Part shown: positions 33,551 to 42,175 of the stretch, piece by piece | How positions within the stretch are numbered: position 1 is the first letter of the stretch | Layout: every line of letters begins with the position of its first letter | Source: Methylobacter sp. | GTDB lineage: Bacteria > Pseudomonadota > Gammaproteobacteria > Methylococcales > Methylomonadaceae | Direction of reading: 5' to 3' | NCBI GenBank assembly: GCA_023229605.1 | Contig: JALNYY010000015.1 | Coordinates: 1 to 47,068, forward strand | Length of the DNA stretch: 47,068 nt | Position numbers and translations under genes: made by a program | The notes under the pieces: generated by a model | Database searches by the model: none | What the model saw: only the letters and a program-made list of their open reading frames with translations | Told to the model about the DNA's origin: nothing

Positions 33551-34900
33551 ATGAACCTACAATTCCATTTGCTGTTCCGCATCACGGTTGTCGCCTTGAT
33601 GTGTTTGTTAACCACCGCCGCCTATGTGCTGTATCACAGTGACAGGCAAGCCAGGCAGGCGACTCAAAGTACCGCCGAGTCGCTGGGCAAGCAGTTGGAG
33701 TTTCAGCTTTTGAGCATCAATGCCGGATTCGGCCAGGCTAAGCGGTTTCCTGATTTTGACCTATGGAAACAGACAGGCAACGTGCCTGGGATTTGTGTCC
33801 GCTTTGTATCGGCGGATAGCGCTGATGCCCACAGCCTTTGCAACGGCGCAAAACAGTCCAACCTGAGTTGGCCGGCTAGTTTCGAGGTGTTTTATCGCCG
33901 GCTTTTAAATCCGGGGTTTGAGGTAACGCGGCCGATTGCATTCAATGGCCGGATTTATGGTTCGCTGACGGTTACGCCCAACGCCGAGATGGAAATAGCC
34001 CAGGCCTGGGAAAATATCCGCAGTTTGCTGGGACTGTCCGCCATAACCGTTCTGGCCGTTTGCCTGCTGGTTTATCTGAGCATCAGCCGTGCTTTGCGGC
34101 CAGCCCAAATCATCGTCGCCGGGCTGGAGCGTATGGAAAAAGGCGATTTGAACTGCCGCTTGCCGTCGTTCGAACTGATCGAATGGCGACGTACCGCCGC
34201 GGCAATAAACCAACTGGCGGCAAGTCAGCAGCAATTGCTTGCCGAGCGCCAAAAGCTGGCCGTGAAACTGATCAATCTTCAGGAGGAAGAACGCCGTTAT
34301 CTTGCCAGGGAGCTGCACGATGAGCTCGGCCAGTGTCTGGCCGCCATCGGCGCCGTCGCCGCATCCATTGCGCAAACGGCAGAACGGCAGTGCCCGGCAT
34401 TGGTTGATGAAGCCGATCATATCAGCCGGATTAGCCAGCATATGATGGACGGTGTGCGGGGGCTGCTCGGGCGTTTGCGGCCCGCTGAACTCGACGAGCT
34501 GGGTCTGGCCGCCAGCCTGAACAGTCTGGTGGCGGGATGGAATTCGCGTAGCGGAGGTAAACCTCGTTATCAGCTGAGCATAACCGGCGATTGCGCATCG
34601 CTGCCAGAGCCGCTGGCGGTCACGCTGTTTCGGATTATTCAGGAATGCCTGACCAATATTGCCAAACATTCGGAGGCGACCAGCGCAAGCCTAACACTAA
34701 CGGTAACCGCCGATGCAGTTGCCTTGACCGTCAAAGACGACGGCATTGCCGCCGAACTGCCATTTGCCGACAGCTCCGGCATAGGCCTGATCGGCATCCG
34801 CGAACGAGTCACCGCGCGGCATGGGCGGCTGACATTGGCAATCGCCGAACCTCACGGCCTGATTGTTGAAGCATGGCTGCCGATTGAGGCGCATGCATGA
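33551..34900 (+). CDS. Sensor histidine kinase, NarX/UhpB class, MoxY/MxaY-like
   Basis: I start at 33551 (MNLQFHLLFRI), which gives a 449-aa protein. Membrane helix 1 spans residues 5-27; a periplasmic domain of about 130 residues resembles the LapD/MoxY N-terminal domain. Helix 2 is at about 160-180, a HAMP-like linker follows, and then a HisKA_3 domain with H256 in RELHDELGQ. The HATPase domain follows with N-box IIQECLTNIAKHSEAT and G-box GIGLIGIRERV. It phosphorylates a LuxR-type partner, here the gene overlapping it by 4 nt. MxaY, a kinase of this class in methanotrophs, is reported to control the lanthanide methanol-dehydrogenase switch; whether this is its orthologue cannot be decided from sequence alone. 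Confidence 0.82.
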   Translation: MNLQFHLLFRITVVALMCLLTTAAYVLYHSDRQARQATQSTAESLGKQLEFQLLSINAGFGQAKRFPDFDLWKQTGNVPGICVRFVSADSADAHSLCNGAKQSNLSWPASFEVFYRRLLNPGFEVTRPIAFNGRIYGSLTVTPNAEMEIAQAWENIRSLLGLSAITVLAVCLLVYLSISRALRPAQIIVAGLERMEKGDLNCRLPSFELIEWRRTAAAINQLAASQQQLLAERQKLAVKLINLQEEERRYLARELHDELGQCLAAIGAVAASIAQTAERQCPALVDEADHISRISQHMMDGVRGLLGRLRPAELDELGLAASLNSLVAGWNSRSGGKPRYQLSITGDCASLPEPLAVTLFRIIQECLTNIAKHSEATSASLTLTVTADAVALTVKDDGIAAELPFADSSGIGLIGIRERVTARHGRLTLAIAEPHGLIVEAWLPIEAHA

Positions 34901-35553
34901 CCCATATGGCAGCGATCAGAATTTTGCTGGTGGACGATCACGCTATCGTCCGCGAAGGTTACCGTGCGCTGCTGGCTAAACAGCCGGGCTTGCAGGTGGT
35001 TGCGGAAGCGGCAGACGCTACTCAGGCCTACCAGCGTTTTAAGGAATGCAGCCCCAATGTGGTGGTTACGGATATTTCTTTGCCCGGAATCAGCGGCCTG
35101 GAACTCATTTTCCGTATCAAACAACGCGACACGGATGCGAAGATTCTGGTATTCAGCATGCATCAAAATCCGAGTTTTGCAGTGCAGGCAAGCCGCGCCG
35201 GTGCTCTGGGGTACGTGACCAAAAGCAGTACACCGGAGGTATTGCTGCGTGCGATCCATGAGGTTTATGCAGGCCATCACTTCCTGAGCGCCGACATCGC
35301 CCAGGCGCTGGCGCTGGAAAAGCTTGGCAGCGAACGTATGGCGCTGGAAACACTGACGGTGCGGGAATTCGAGATTCTGCGGTTGCTGGTCGAGGCGCGA
35401 ACAGCGGAGGAGATCGCGCAAACCCTCAACATCAGCCCGAAAACCGTCTGCAATTGCCATTACCTGATCAAGCGCAAACTCGGCGTCGCCGGGGACATAG
35501 AGCTAACGCGCTTGGCGATCAGGTTAAATGTGATCAGTCTTTTGGAGCTGTAG
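34897..35553 (+). CDS. NarL/LuxR-family response regulator (MoxX/MxaB-like)
   Basis: A 218-aa regulator with a receiver domain (residues 7-120): the acidic pair in LLVDDHAIVREGYRALL, phospho-acceptor D59 in VVVTDISLPGISGLEL, a threonine/serine in VFSMHQ and K in GYVTKSSTPEVLL. A LuxR-type helix-turn-helix lies at about 150-200 (LTVREFEILRLLVEARTAEEIAQTLNISPKTVCNCHYLIKRKLGV). The ATG overlaps the kinase stop as ATGA, so the pair is translationally coupled. The target genes are not known; the divergent cupin/DUF2380 operon is the nearest candidate. Confidence 0.88.
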   Translation: MTHMAAIRILLVDDHAIVREGYRALLAKQPGLQVVAEAADATQAYQRFKECSPNVVVTDISLPGISGLELIFRIKQRDTDAKILVFSMHQNPSFAVQASRAGALGYVTKSSTPEVLLRAIHEVYAGHHFLSADIAQALALEKLGSERMALETLTVREFEILRLLVEARTAEEIAQTLNISPKTVCNCHYLIKRKLGVAGDIELTRLAIRLNVISLLEL

Positions 35554-35591
35554 GCTTTTTTAGTCACTGCCGGTATTTTAAAAATCTTAGG

Positions 35592-35672
35592 GTAGGATGG
35601 GTAGAGAGTAGCGAAACCCATCACATAGGTGATCGATTATGATGGGTTTCGGCTATAGCCTCTACCCATCCT
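35592..35672. repeat. Long palindromic repeat (GGATGGGT family, copy 2)
   Basis: Arm 1, starting GTAGGATGGGTAGAG (35592), and arm 2, ending CTCTACCCATCCT (35672), pair over about 30 bp around a 17-nt loop (CATAGGTGATCGATTAT). The second arm repeats the hemY-distal element at 20281-20312 almost exactly. It lies in the convergent gap between the response regulator and the KilA-N gene and can serve as a bidirectional terminator. Confidence 0.75.
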
Positions 35673-35719
35673 TCTATGATCAGAACTAATAAAATAAATA
35701 AATTGGGTAAAATCCCCAT

Positions 35720-36559
35720 TTATCGCAGTCTATCTCGAAGTGTGTTAATTCGCTCGCCAATGGTTGTATTAGTTGTCGTAAGTGCCTCCTGTGGCTTTCC
35801 AAGTGCATCCTCATGCTTATCAATAACCGATTTGATATTCATCCCTGCGCCAAGACAAGCAGCGGCACATGAGTTAGTACCTTGCCGACCCTCACGTTTT
35901 ATTTTGTCGGCTGCCAGTATTTCGGCGAACATAACACCACCTAATTCAACAGATGACATGTTGTCGCGTAGATTGGATTTTTGTGGCAATCCTTTTTGCT
36001 TTTTAATGTCACCAGCGCTACCGCCCAAAATAGGCTGATAAATATTGTTGGTACAAATTCCGTATCCTGCTCCTGATACGTTGTGATTTTTTAATGTTCC
36101 TGTAAAGTCATTGCGCGCATCAATGCCTTTGATTCGTGCCGCAATGTATTCGTTGTCTTTACCTTTCTTGCGCCAATTTTCAATAGCCCTATCTCGGCTC
36201 CTTGTTATGCTAAGCTCGGGACTACGATCTTCTTCAATGCGGTCCTTAATGACCTGGTTTGCCCAAGCATGAAATTCTGGAGACAAATATTTTGCGTAAG
36301 CCAATGCTATTTGCCAGTGAGCCCAGGTTCCACCGAATTTCCCACGCGTGGTTTTGTAAATGTCCGCTAAGCGGGCATTTAAAGATTTTGCAATATGCTC
36401 TATAAATTCCTGTCCAGATTCGTCTTTCCATAGACGAGGGTCGCGCTTACCTTTCGGGCATCCGGCGGCAACCCACATATCGTTAAGACTGATAAACCCT
36501 TGCGCATCATTACGCACTTGAATATCGCCATAAAATAATTGATCTTTCGTTAAAGACAT
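35720..36559 (-). CDS. KilA-N domain protein with DinD-like C-terminus
   Basis: A 279-aa protein with an N-terminal KilA-N domain, the DNA-binding module of phage and large DNA virus proteins. The core GGTWAHWQIALAYAKYLSPEFHAWANQVI is at about residues 75-103, preceded by GFISLNDMWVAAGCPKGKRDPRLW. The C-terminal part, with LRDNMSSVELGGVMFAEILAADKI and a final GQ-free helical tail, recalls the end of DinD/BRO-type proteins; this is by eye. The start at 36559 has a clear GGAG Shine-Dalgarno; the longer frame to 36658 is unlikely. A LexA-like box lies upstream. It is probably a phage-derived gene that acts alone; no other phage genes are near. Confidence 0.72.
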   Translation of the reverse strand: MSLTKDQLFYGDIQVRNDAQGFISLNDMWVAAGCPKGKRDPRLWKDESGQEFIEHIAKSLNARLADIYKTTRGKFGGTWAHWQIALAYAKYLSPEFHAWANQVIKDRIEEDRSPELSITRSRDRAIENWRKKGKDNEYIAARIKGIDARNDFTGTLKNHNVSGAGYGICTNNIYQPILGGSAGDIKKQKGLPQKSNLRDNMSSVELGGVMFAEILAADKIKREGRQGTNSCAAACLGAGMNIKSVIDKHEDALGKPQEALTTTNTTIGERINTLRDRLR

Positions 36560-36591
36560 AATTTCTCCGCAATTGAAGCAGATTCTTAGGA

Positions 36592-36607
36592 TTGTGGATG
36601 TACACAG
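36592..36607 (-). promoter_or_regulatory. LexA-box-like site upstream of the KilA-N gene
   Basis: Reading the minus strand, CTGTGTACATCCACAA matches the gammaproteobacterial SOS box CTGT-N8-ACAG at 7 of the 8 fixed positions. It lies 33 bp before the ATG and downstream of a TATAAT at 36643-36638 (minus strand). A single box of this length will occur by chance at some frequency, so the assignment is tentative. Confidence 0.35.
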
Positions 36608-36711
36608 CATTTCAGGAGCTACCCTAGCCACGACACCATTATAGCGCGCTTTAAGCAAAAATAATTTACCATCTCAGCTTCAGTTCTGGGTGGGTTTTTT
36701 ATAGTCCATAA

Positions 36712-36773
36712 GATGTGTTGAGGTACGAAGCGCATCAATCGCGAATGATGCGCTGCACTGCGTCTAGCACATC
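36712..36773. repeat. Palindromic dispersed repeat (GAGGTACGAA family, copy 2)
   Basis: An inner stem GCGCATCA (36730-36737)/TGATGCGC (36746-36753) is extended by outer arms GATGTG (36712) and CACATC (36768-36773). The GAGGTACGAAGCGCATC part recurs inverted at 3651-3667. It lies just past the ubiD stop and could end that transcript. Confidence 0.7.
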
Positions 36774-36794
36774 CTACGCATGGAGGCTACATGA

Positions 36795-38255
36795 TTAAAA
36801 CAACGTATCCCACATCTCATCCACCTTTTTGACCACCTCCGGCGACATCTGAATAGTCCTACCCCATTCCCGGTTGGTTTCTCCCGGCCATTTATTGGTT
36901 GCATCGAATCCCACCTTGGAGCCCAGGCCCGAAACCGGCGAGGCGAAGTCGAGATAATCTATCGGCGTGTTTTCCAGTATGGTCAAATCCCTGGCCGGGT
37001 CCATGCGCGTGGTCATCGCCCAGATCACATCCTGCCAGTTGCGGACATCGACATCGTCATCGACGACGATTACGAACTTGGTGTACATGAATTGGCGCAG
37101 GAACGACCAGGTGCCCAGCATTACGCGTTTGGCGTGGCCGGCGTATTGCTTTTTCATGCTGATCACGGCCATGCGGTATGAGCAGCCTTCCGGGGGCAGG
37201 TAGAAATCGACGATTTCCGGGAATTGTTTTTGCAAGATGGGTACGAACACCTCGTTTAACGCAACGCCCAGGATGGCCGGTTCGTCGGGCGGTCTGCCGG
37301 TGTAGGTGCTGTGATAGATCGGCGCTTGGCGCTGGGTGATCCGTTCGATGGTGAACACCGGAAAATCGGCGACTTCATTGTAATAGCCGGTGTGGTCGCC
37401 GTAAGGGCCTTCTGCTGCGAATTCGCCGGGATAGATGAAACCTTCCAGCACGATTTCGGCGCTGGCCGGAACCTGCAAATCGTTAGTCAGCGATTTGGCG
37501 ACTTCGGTTTTGCTGCCGCGCAATAAACCGGCGAACGCGTATTCGGACAGGGAATCCGGCACCGGCGTGACGGCGGCCAGTATGGTTGCCGGGTCCGCGC
37601 CCAAGGCCACGGAAACCGGGAACGGTTTACCGGGATGGGCGGCCTGGAATTCCTTGAAATCCAGTGCTCCGCCCCGGTGTGCCAGCCAGCGCATGATGAC
37701 TTTGTTTTTGCCGATGACTTGCATCCGGTAGATGCCGAGGTTTTGCCGTTCCTTGTTCGGGCCTTTGGTGATGACCAGCGGCCAGGTAATCAACGGTGCG
37801 GCGTCTTCCGGCCAGCAGGTCTGGATAGGATAGTCGCCGAGGTCGATCTCATCGCCTACCCTGACCAGTTCCTGGCACGGGGGCGAGCTGACTATTTTGG
37901 GCGCCATATTCAGCACTTGCTTGAACACAGGGAATTTCTCCCAGGCGTCCTTCATGCCTTTGGGCGGTTCGGGTTCTTTCAGGTAAGCCAGCAGCTCGCC
38001 GATGCCGCGCAGCTCGGTGACGGAATCTGCGCCCATGCCCATCGCGACCCGGCGCGGTGTACCGAACAGGTTAGCCAGCACCGGGATGTTTGCGCCTTTG
38101 GGGTTTTCGAACAGTAGCGCGGGACCGCCCATTTTTAAGGTGCGGTCGCAGATTTCGGTCATTTCCAGGTAGGGATCGACTTCGACGGTGATGCGCTTGA
38201 GTTCGCCCTGTTTTTCCAGTTGCTTGATAAAGTCGCGCAGGTCTTTGTAGATCAT
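36795..38255 (-). CDS. ubiD: 4-hydroxy-3-polyprenylbenzoate decarboxylase (prFMN-dependent UbiD)
   Basis: The 486-aa enzyme removes the carboxyl group from octaprenyl-4-hydroxybenzoate in ubiquinone synthesis, using prenylated FMN made by UbiX. It begins MIYKDLRDFIKQLEKQGELKRI, as E. coli UbiD (MKYNDLRDFLTLLEQQGELKRI). Family landmarks are WPGEDAAPLITW-like CWPEDAAPLITWPLVITKGP, NLGIYRMQVIGKNKVIMRWLAHRGGALDF, the GPYGDHTGYYN loop and KFVIVVDDDVDVRNWQDVIWA. Its start overlaps the prlC stop by 4 nt (ATGA), so it is second in a prlC-ubiD operon. Length matches (E. coli 497 aa). Confidence 0.95.
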   Translation of the reverse strand: MIYKDLRDFIKQLEKQGELKRITVEVDPYLEMTEICDRTLKMGGPALLFENPKGANIPVLANLFGTPRRVAMGMGADSVTELRGIGELLAYLKEPEPPKGMKDAWEKFPVFKQVLNMAPKIVSSPPCQELVRVGDEIDLGDYPIQTCWPEDAAPLITWPLVITKGPNKERQNLGIYRMQVIGKNKVIMRWLAHRGGALDFKEFQAAHPGKPFPVSVALGADPATILAAVTPVPDSLSEYAFAGLLRGSKTEVAKSLTNDLQVPASAEIVLEGFIYPGEFAAEGPYGDHTGYYNEVADFPVFTIERITQRQAPIYHSTYTGRPPDEPAILGVALNEVFVPILQKQFPEIVDFYLPPEGCSYRMAVISMKKQYAGHAKRVMLGTWSFLRQFMYTKFVIVVDDDVDVRNWQDVIWAMTTRMDPARDLTILENTPIDYLDFASPVSGLGSKVGFDATNKWPGETNREWGRTIQMSPEVVKKVDEMWDTLF

Positions 38256-40291
38256 GCCGCGATGCCGTTATGTCTGAGTAAGGCGTCGATGGTGGGTTTG
38301 CGGCCGCGGAAGTTGATGAATAATTCCATCGCGTCCTGGCTGCCGCCTTTTTCAAGGACGTTGGTCAAAAAGGCCTTGCCGGTTTCCTGGTCGAAAATGC
38401 CTTTTTCCTCGAACAGCGAGAAAGCGTCGCTGGACAGCACTTCCGCCCATTTGTAGCTGTAATAGCCAGCGGCGTAACCGCCGGCAAAGATATGCGAGAA
38501 GCTGTGCGCAAAGCGGTTGAATTTGGGGGGGCGGACCACGGCGACTTGTTCCCGGACCTGTTCCAGCGTTTCATAGATGCGGCCGCCTTTTTCCGGGTCG
38601 TAATCCCGGTGTATCCTGAAATCGAACAGGCTGAATTCCAGTTGCCTGACCATGATCATGCCGGCCTGGAAGTTTTTGGCCGCGATCATTTTATCGAACA
38701 AAGCGTCCGGCAATTTTTCGTCGGTTTGGTAATGGCCGGACATCAGCGCCAGAGCGTCCTTTTCCCAGCACCAGTTTTCCATGAACTGGCTGGGCAGCTC
38801 GACCGCATCCCATTCCACGCCGTTAATGCCGGAAACGCCCAGATGATCGACCTGGGTTAGCATGTGATGCAGGCCGTGGCCGAATTCATGGAACAGCGTG
38901 GTCACTTCGTCATGGGTCAGCAATGCCGGGGTATCGCCGGTCGGCGGGGTGAAGTTGCAGGTTAGGTAGGCGACCGGGGTTTGAATGGCGTCGTCGAATC
39001 GCTTGCGACTTACGCAATCGTCCATCCAGGCGCCGCCGCGTTTTTTGGCGCGGGCGTAAAGGTCGAGATAAAACTGGCCGCGCAGTGTACCGTGTTTGTC
39101 ATGAATCTCGAAAAAGCGCACATCGGGATGCCAGCTGTCAAAGCCGGTAAGCTCGGATATTTGCAGGCCGTACAGTTTTTCCACGATCGCGAACAGGCCG
39201 GGTAGGACGCGGGTGATCGGAAAATAGGTTTTAACTTCTTCCTGCGACAACTGATAAAAATGTTGGCGCATTTTTTCCGAAAAATAGGCCATATCCCAGG
39301 ATTGCAGGTCGTTGATGCCGTAGTGTTGTTTGGCGAAATCGCACAGTTCGGCCAGATCCTTGCGTGCATGCCGCCAGGATCGGTCGGCCAAGTCTTCGAG
39401 GAAACAGGTCACGTCATCCGGCTTTTCGGCCATTTTGGTCGCCAGCGACAGTTCAGCGTAATTGTTGAAACCCAGCAAGCGGGCTTTTTCATGGCGCAAG
39501 GCCAGGATTTTTTCCATGTTTTCGCTGTTGTCCCACTGTCCGGCATGCGGGCCCTGGTCGGAAGCGCGGGTCGCGAAGGCTTCGTAGTGTTCGCGGCGCA
39601 ATTCGCGATTGTCGGCGTAAGTCATGACCGAGATATAGGACGGAAATTGCAGGGTGATCATCCAGCCGTCTTCATTATGGCTTCCGGCGGTCTGCTTGGC
39701 CTGGGCCAATGCGGATTCGGGCAATCCGGCCAAGTCCTGTTCGTCCCTGATCAGCTTGCTCCAGGCATTGGTTGCATCGAGCAGGTTTTCTTCGTAGTTG
39801 CTGGCAAGCGCGGATAATTCCTGGCTGATGTCTTTGTAGCGTTGTTTTTTCTCATTATCCAGGTCGATGCCGGACAACTTGAAGTCTCTCAAGGCGTTGC
39901 GGATAATTTTTTGCTGGGCGGTGTCCAGCGTCGCAAATTCGTCGCTGTCGGCAATAAAGCGGTAAGCCTTGAACAAGGCTTCGTTTTGGCCCATTTCAGT
40001 CGAGTAGGCGCTGAGCTTGGGCAGGCAGGCGTTGTACGCATCGCGCAGCTCGTCGCTGTTGACCACGGAATTCATGTGGCTGACCGGAGACCAGGCTTTG
40101 TTGAGCTTATCGTCCACATCTTCCAACGGCTCGATCAGGTTTTTCCAGGTGTAATGTTGCGTGGCCTGGAGATGCTGTTGTACAGACGAACGGGCATCGT
40201 TCAATAACTGATCGATAGCAGGGACTATGTGTTCCGGTTTAATTTGGGAAAACAGCGGCAGGGTGGAGTCGGCTAATAAAGGATTGGTCAT
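38252..40291 (-). CDS. prlC: Oligopeptidase A (M3 zinc metallopeptidase)
   Basis: A 679-aa cytoplasmic thimet-like peptidase that degrades signal peptides and short oligopeptides. The zinc motif is H468-E469-F470-G471-H472 in LFHEFGHGLHHMLTQVDHLGVSGINGVEWDAVELPSQFMENWCW, and the glutamate of this last segment completes the site. The N-terminal helical region (TNPLLADSTLPLFSQIKPEHIVPAI) and the SHIFAGGYAAGYYSYKWAEVLSSDAF segment are typical. Length equals E. coli PrlC (680 aa). ubiD follows with a 4-nt overlap, and the cNMP/HDOD gene lies 7 bp upstream of its start. Confidence 0.95.
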   Translation of the reverse strand: MTNPLLADSTLPLFSQIKPEHIVPAIDQLLNDARSSVQQHLQATQHYTWKNLIEPLEDVDDKLNKAWSPVSHMNSVVNSDELRDAYNACLPKLSAYSTEMGQNEALFKAYRFIADSDEFATLDTAQQKIIRNALRDFKLSGIDLDNEKKQRYKDISQELSALASNYEENLLDATNAWSKLIRDEQDLAGLPESALAQAKQTAGSHNEDGWMITLQFPSYISVMTYADNRELRREHYEAFATRASDQGPHAGQWDNSENMEKILALRHEKARLLGFNNYAELSLATKMAEKPDDVTCFLEDLADRSWRHARKDLAELCDFAKQHYGINDLQSWDMAYFSEKMRQHFYQLSQEEVKTYFPITRVLPGLFAIVEKLYGLQISELTGFDSWHPDVRFFEIHDKHGTLRGQFYLDLYARAKKRGGAWMDDCVSRKRFDDAIQTPVAYLTCNFTPPTGDTPALLTHDEVTTLFHEFGHGLHHMLTQVDHLGVSGINGVEWDAVELPSQFMENWCWEKDALALMSGHYQTDEKLPDALFDKMIAAKNFQAGMIMVRQLEFSLFDFRIHRDYDPEKGGRIYETLEQVREQVAVVRPPKFNRFAHSFSHIFAGGYAAGYYSYKWAEVLSSDAFSLFEEKGIFDQETGKAFLTNVLEKGGSQDAMELFINFRGRKPTIDALLRHNGIAA

Positions 40292-40298
40292 AGTGGTA

Positions 40299-41657
40299 TC
40301 AGGAAAGAAAGTTCATGGCTGCATTGATCCGGTGCTTTGCTTTGTGCAGTACATCCAAAGAAAAGTCTGGGGTTAGTTTACCGTTTTTAAGTTTAGTGTA
40401 GGCGGGGATAGAGTTCAGGTACGGTATTTCCTTTGCCCTGTGGGTGCCGAAATAGCTGTGCAATTTGGCCAGTATGATTATATCGACCAGATTTAATTGA
40501 TCGCCCTCGCTTTCGTAGAACCAGTCTTCGGCGTACTTGGGGATGTCGGCTAATTCCGGAGGAAAGCCCAAAGTGTGCAGCACCAGCGCGCCGACCGGCG
40601 GACTTAAAAACGGGATGGCTGAATCCAACACGTCTAAATTAGGGTATTCGTTCGGATATTGTTCGGCAAAATGCAATACCGGTATCGTACCTATGTCGCA
40701 AACCAGTCCCGCTAATAAGGCGTCTTCCGGGTTGACCGAGCCGTTTTCCTGTGCGAGCACAAAACTTAAGGACGATACATACAGGCTGTTTTTCCACAGG
40801 CTTTGCATTTTTTCCATCAGTTGCAGGTTTTGGCATCTGAATAATTGTTTCAGGCTGATGCCCATGACCAGTTTGCGCGTTTGATCCAGGCCCAATCGGG
40901 TAACAGCCGCATGGCAGTTAGTGATCGGAGATATGGGCGAGTATAGCGGGCTGTTGGCAAGTTGGATCAGCTTGGCGACGATGGATGCATCTACCTCGAT
41001 AATATTAACTGCCTCATTGATGCCTAAATCCTGCTCCATCGCTTCTTTCAATCTTAAGGCGACATTGGGCAATGACGGCAGGCTTAATCTGTTTTCCCGG
41101 TAGGCCTCCGAAAAACTGCTGAAAAAACGGTTGCCGGAAATTTGCTCGGGTAGTTCAATCTCAATGAGTTCAAAGGCAACAGATTGTTGGAGGCTTTTGC
41201 CTGACCATCGGCAGATAAATTCTCCTGAAATCGCCAGGATAGTGATGTCTGTTTTAGCGAATGCCGTAGCTCCGCAAACCTTGCCGCTATTGAGCGGCAG
41301 ATTGGCAAGAGACGACTCTGCCGACAGGGTGTAGCGGTTGTCGCTGTTCGGTTGAAGTTCAACGCTGCCTTCAAGCAGATAAAAAACCGAATTGGTTTTT
41401 TGGCCCAGTCTAAAAATCACAGAACCCTGAGTATAGCGTAGTGTGGTGTGAGCCAGTTGTTCAACAAAGGCATCCTCCATGTCTCTAAGAGGAGCCAGTT
41501 TTTTTAGCGTTGCCGTCGATAGTTTCTTATGTTCGGTGGCGACGGGTTCCGAACAGGTAAGCTGATTATTCGGGCCGACGAGAGTAGGGGGGGCTGGTTT
41601 TTTTTTCGTGGACGGTGTCTTTGGACGCGGGGAAAATAGGTTGGCAAACCAATTCAT
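40299..41657 (-). CDS. Cyclic-nucleotide-binding domain fused to HDOD domain
   Basis: A 452-aa putative signalling protein. After a Pro/Lys-rich N-terminus comes a cNMP-binding beta barrel (about 60-150; FRLGQKTNSVFYLLEGSVELQP, then SLANLPLNSGKVCGATAFAKTDITILAI). An HDOD domain follows (about 195-395; LPSLPNVALRLKEAMEQDLGINEAVNIIEVDASIVAKLIQLANSPLYSPISPI). HDOD domains resemble HD phosphohydrolases but usually lack the metal ligands and act as signal readouts. The phosphate-binding cassette of a functional cNMP site (R-E-x-A-L-L type) is not clear here, so nucleotide binding is uncertain. It lies 7 bp from prlC. Two cyclase genes in the window make cAMP a plausible ligand. Confidence 0.8.
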   Translation of the reverse strand: MNWFANLFSPRPKTPSTKKKPAPPTLVGPNNQLTCSEPVATEHKKLSTATLKKLAPLRDMEDAFVEQLAHTTLRYTQGSVIFRLGQKTNSVFYLLEGSVELQPNSDNRYTLSAESSLANLPLNSGKVCGATAFAKTDITILAISGEFICRWSGKSLQQSVAFELIEIELPEQISGNRFFSSFSEAYRENRLSLPSLPNVALRLKEAMEQDLGINEAVNIIEVDASIVAKLIQLANSPLYSPISPITNCHAAVTRLGLDQTRKLVMGISLKQLFRCQNLQLMEKMQSLWKNSLYVSSLSFVLAQENGSVNPEDALLAGLVCDIGTIPVLHFAEQYPNEYPNLDVLDSAIPFLSPPVGALVLHTLGFPPELADIPKYAEDWFYESEGDQLNLVDIIILAKLHSYFGTHRAKEIPYLNSIPAYTKLKNGKLTPDFSLDVLHKAKHRINAAMNFLS

Positions 41658-41704
41658 GATGACATCACGTGTTATTGTTTGAAAGGCGTGTGCTATTGTA
41701 AGGC

Positions 41705-42175
41705 TTAATGATGTGTGTCGTGAGCGTCAAGAAACAAGGCTGTTTTGGATAGATGGTCGTGCCAGCTGCGCTGATTTTTATCAACAAGAATCCACAAGAA
41801 ACCCAGTCCGAAAAATCCCCATGATACGATGGCGGCTATGAAACGGAGCAAAGCCTGTTTCCAGTTGATGGGTTTCATGTCCAGCGTGAGCACTTTTATT
41901 TTCCACGCGCGTAGGCCTAATGTCTGCCCGCCATGAGTCCAAAACCAGGCGTAAAAGAAGAAGCTGACTAGCAGTAGATACAGGGGGAAAAAGAATTGTT
42001 GGGCAGAAAACGCCACGCCTCCATTTAAAGGGAGCAACAGCGCAGTCGCAACAAATAAAACGGCGATCAGCAACAGGAGGTCGTAAAATGTCGCCGTCAG
42101 ACGACGTAAAAAACCAGGTTTTGAAATGGGGGTATTACCTGGTTTTTGCAGCGTATTCTTTATCGGTCCGACCAA
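41705..42175 (-). CDS. RDD family membrane protein
   Basis: A 156-aa RDD-domain protein: a cytoplasmic N-terminus, RRLTATFYDLLLLIAVLFVATALL (first helix with R...D), a second helix LFFPLYLLLVSFFFYAWFWTHGGQTLGLRAWKIKV that carries the conserved GQTLGxRAWKI box, and a third helix. The family is linked to ion exchange or transport, but the role is not settled. No ATG exists before the conserved core, so the start is TTG at 42175, directly after the TAA stop of a 59-aa ORF (UAA-UUG). Translational coupling to that ORF is likely. Confidence 0.82.
   Translation of the reverse strand: MVGPIKNTLQKPGNTPISKPGFLRRLTATFYDLLLLIAVLFVATALLLPLNGGVAFSAQQFFFPLYLLLVSFFFYAWFWTHGGQTLGLRAWKIKVLTLDMKPINWKQALLRFIAAIVSWGFFGLGFLWILVDKNQRSWHDHLSKTALFLDAHDTHH

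Noticed and set aside
33905..34669. 254-aa reverse ORF opposite the sensor kinase
   Set aside because: Antisense shadow of conserved kinase domains, with low-complexity Gln/Arg composition.
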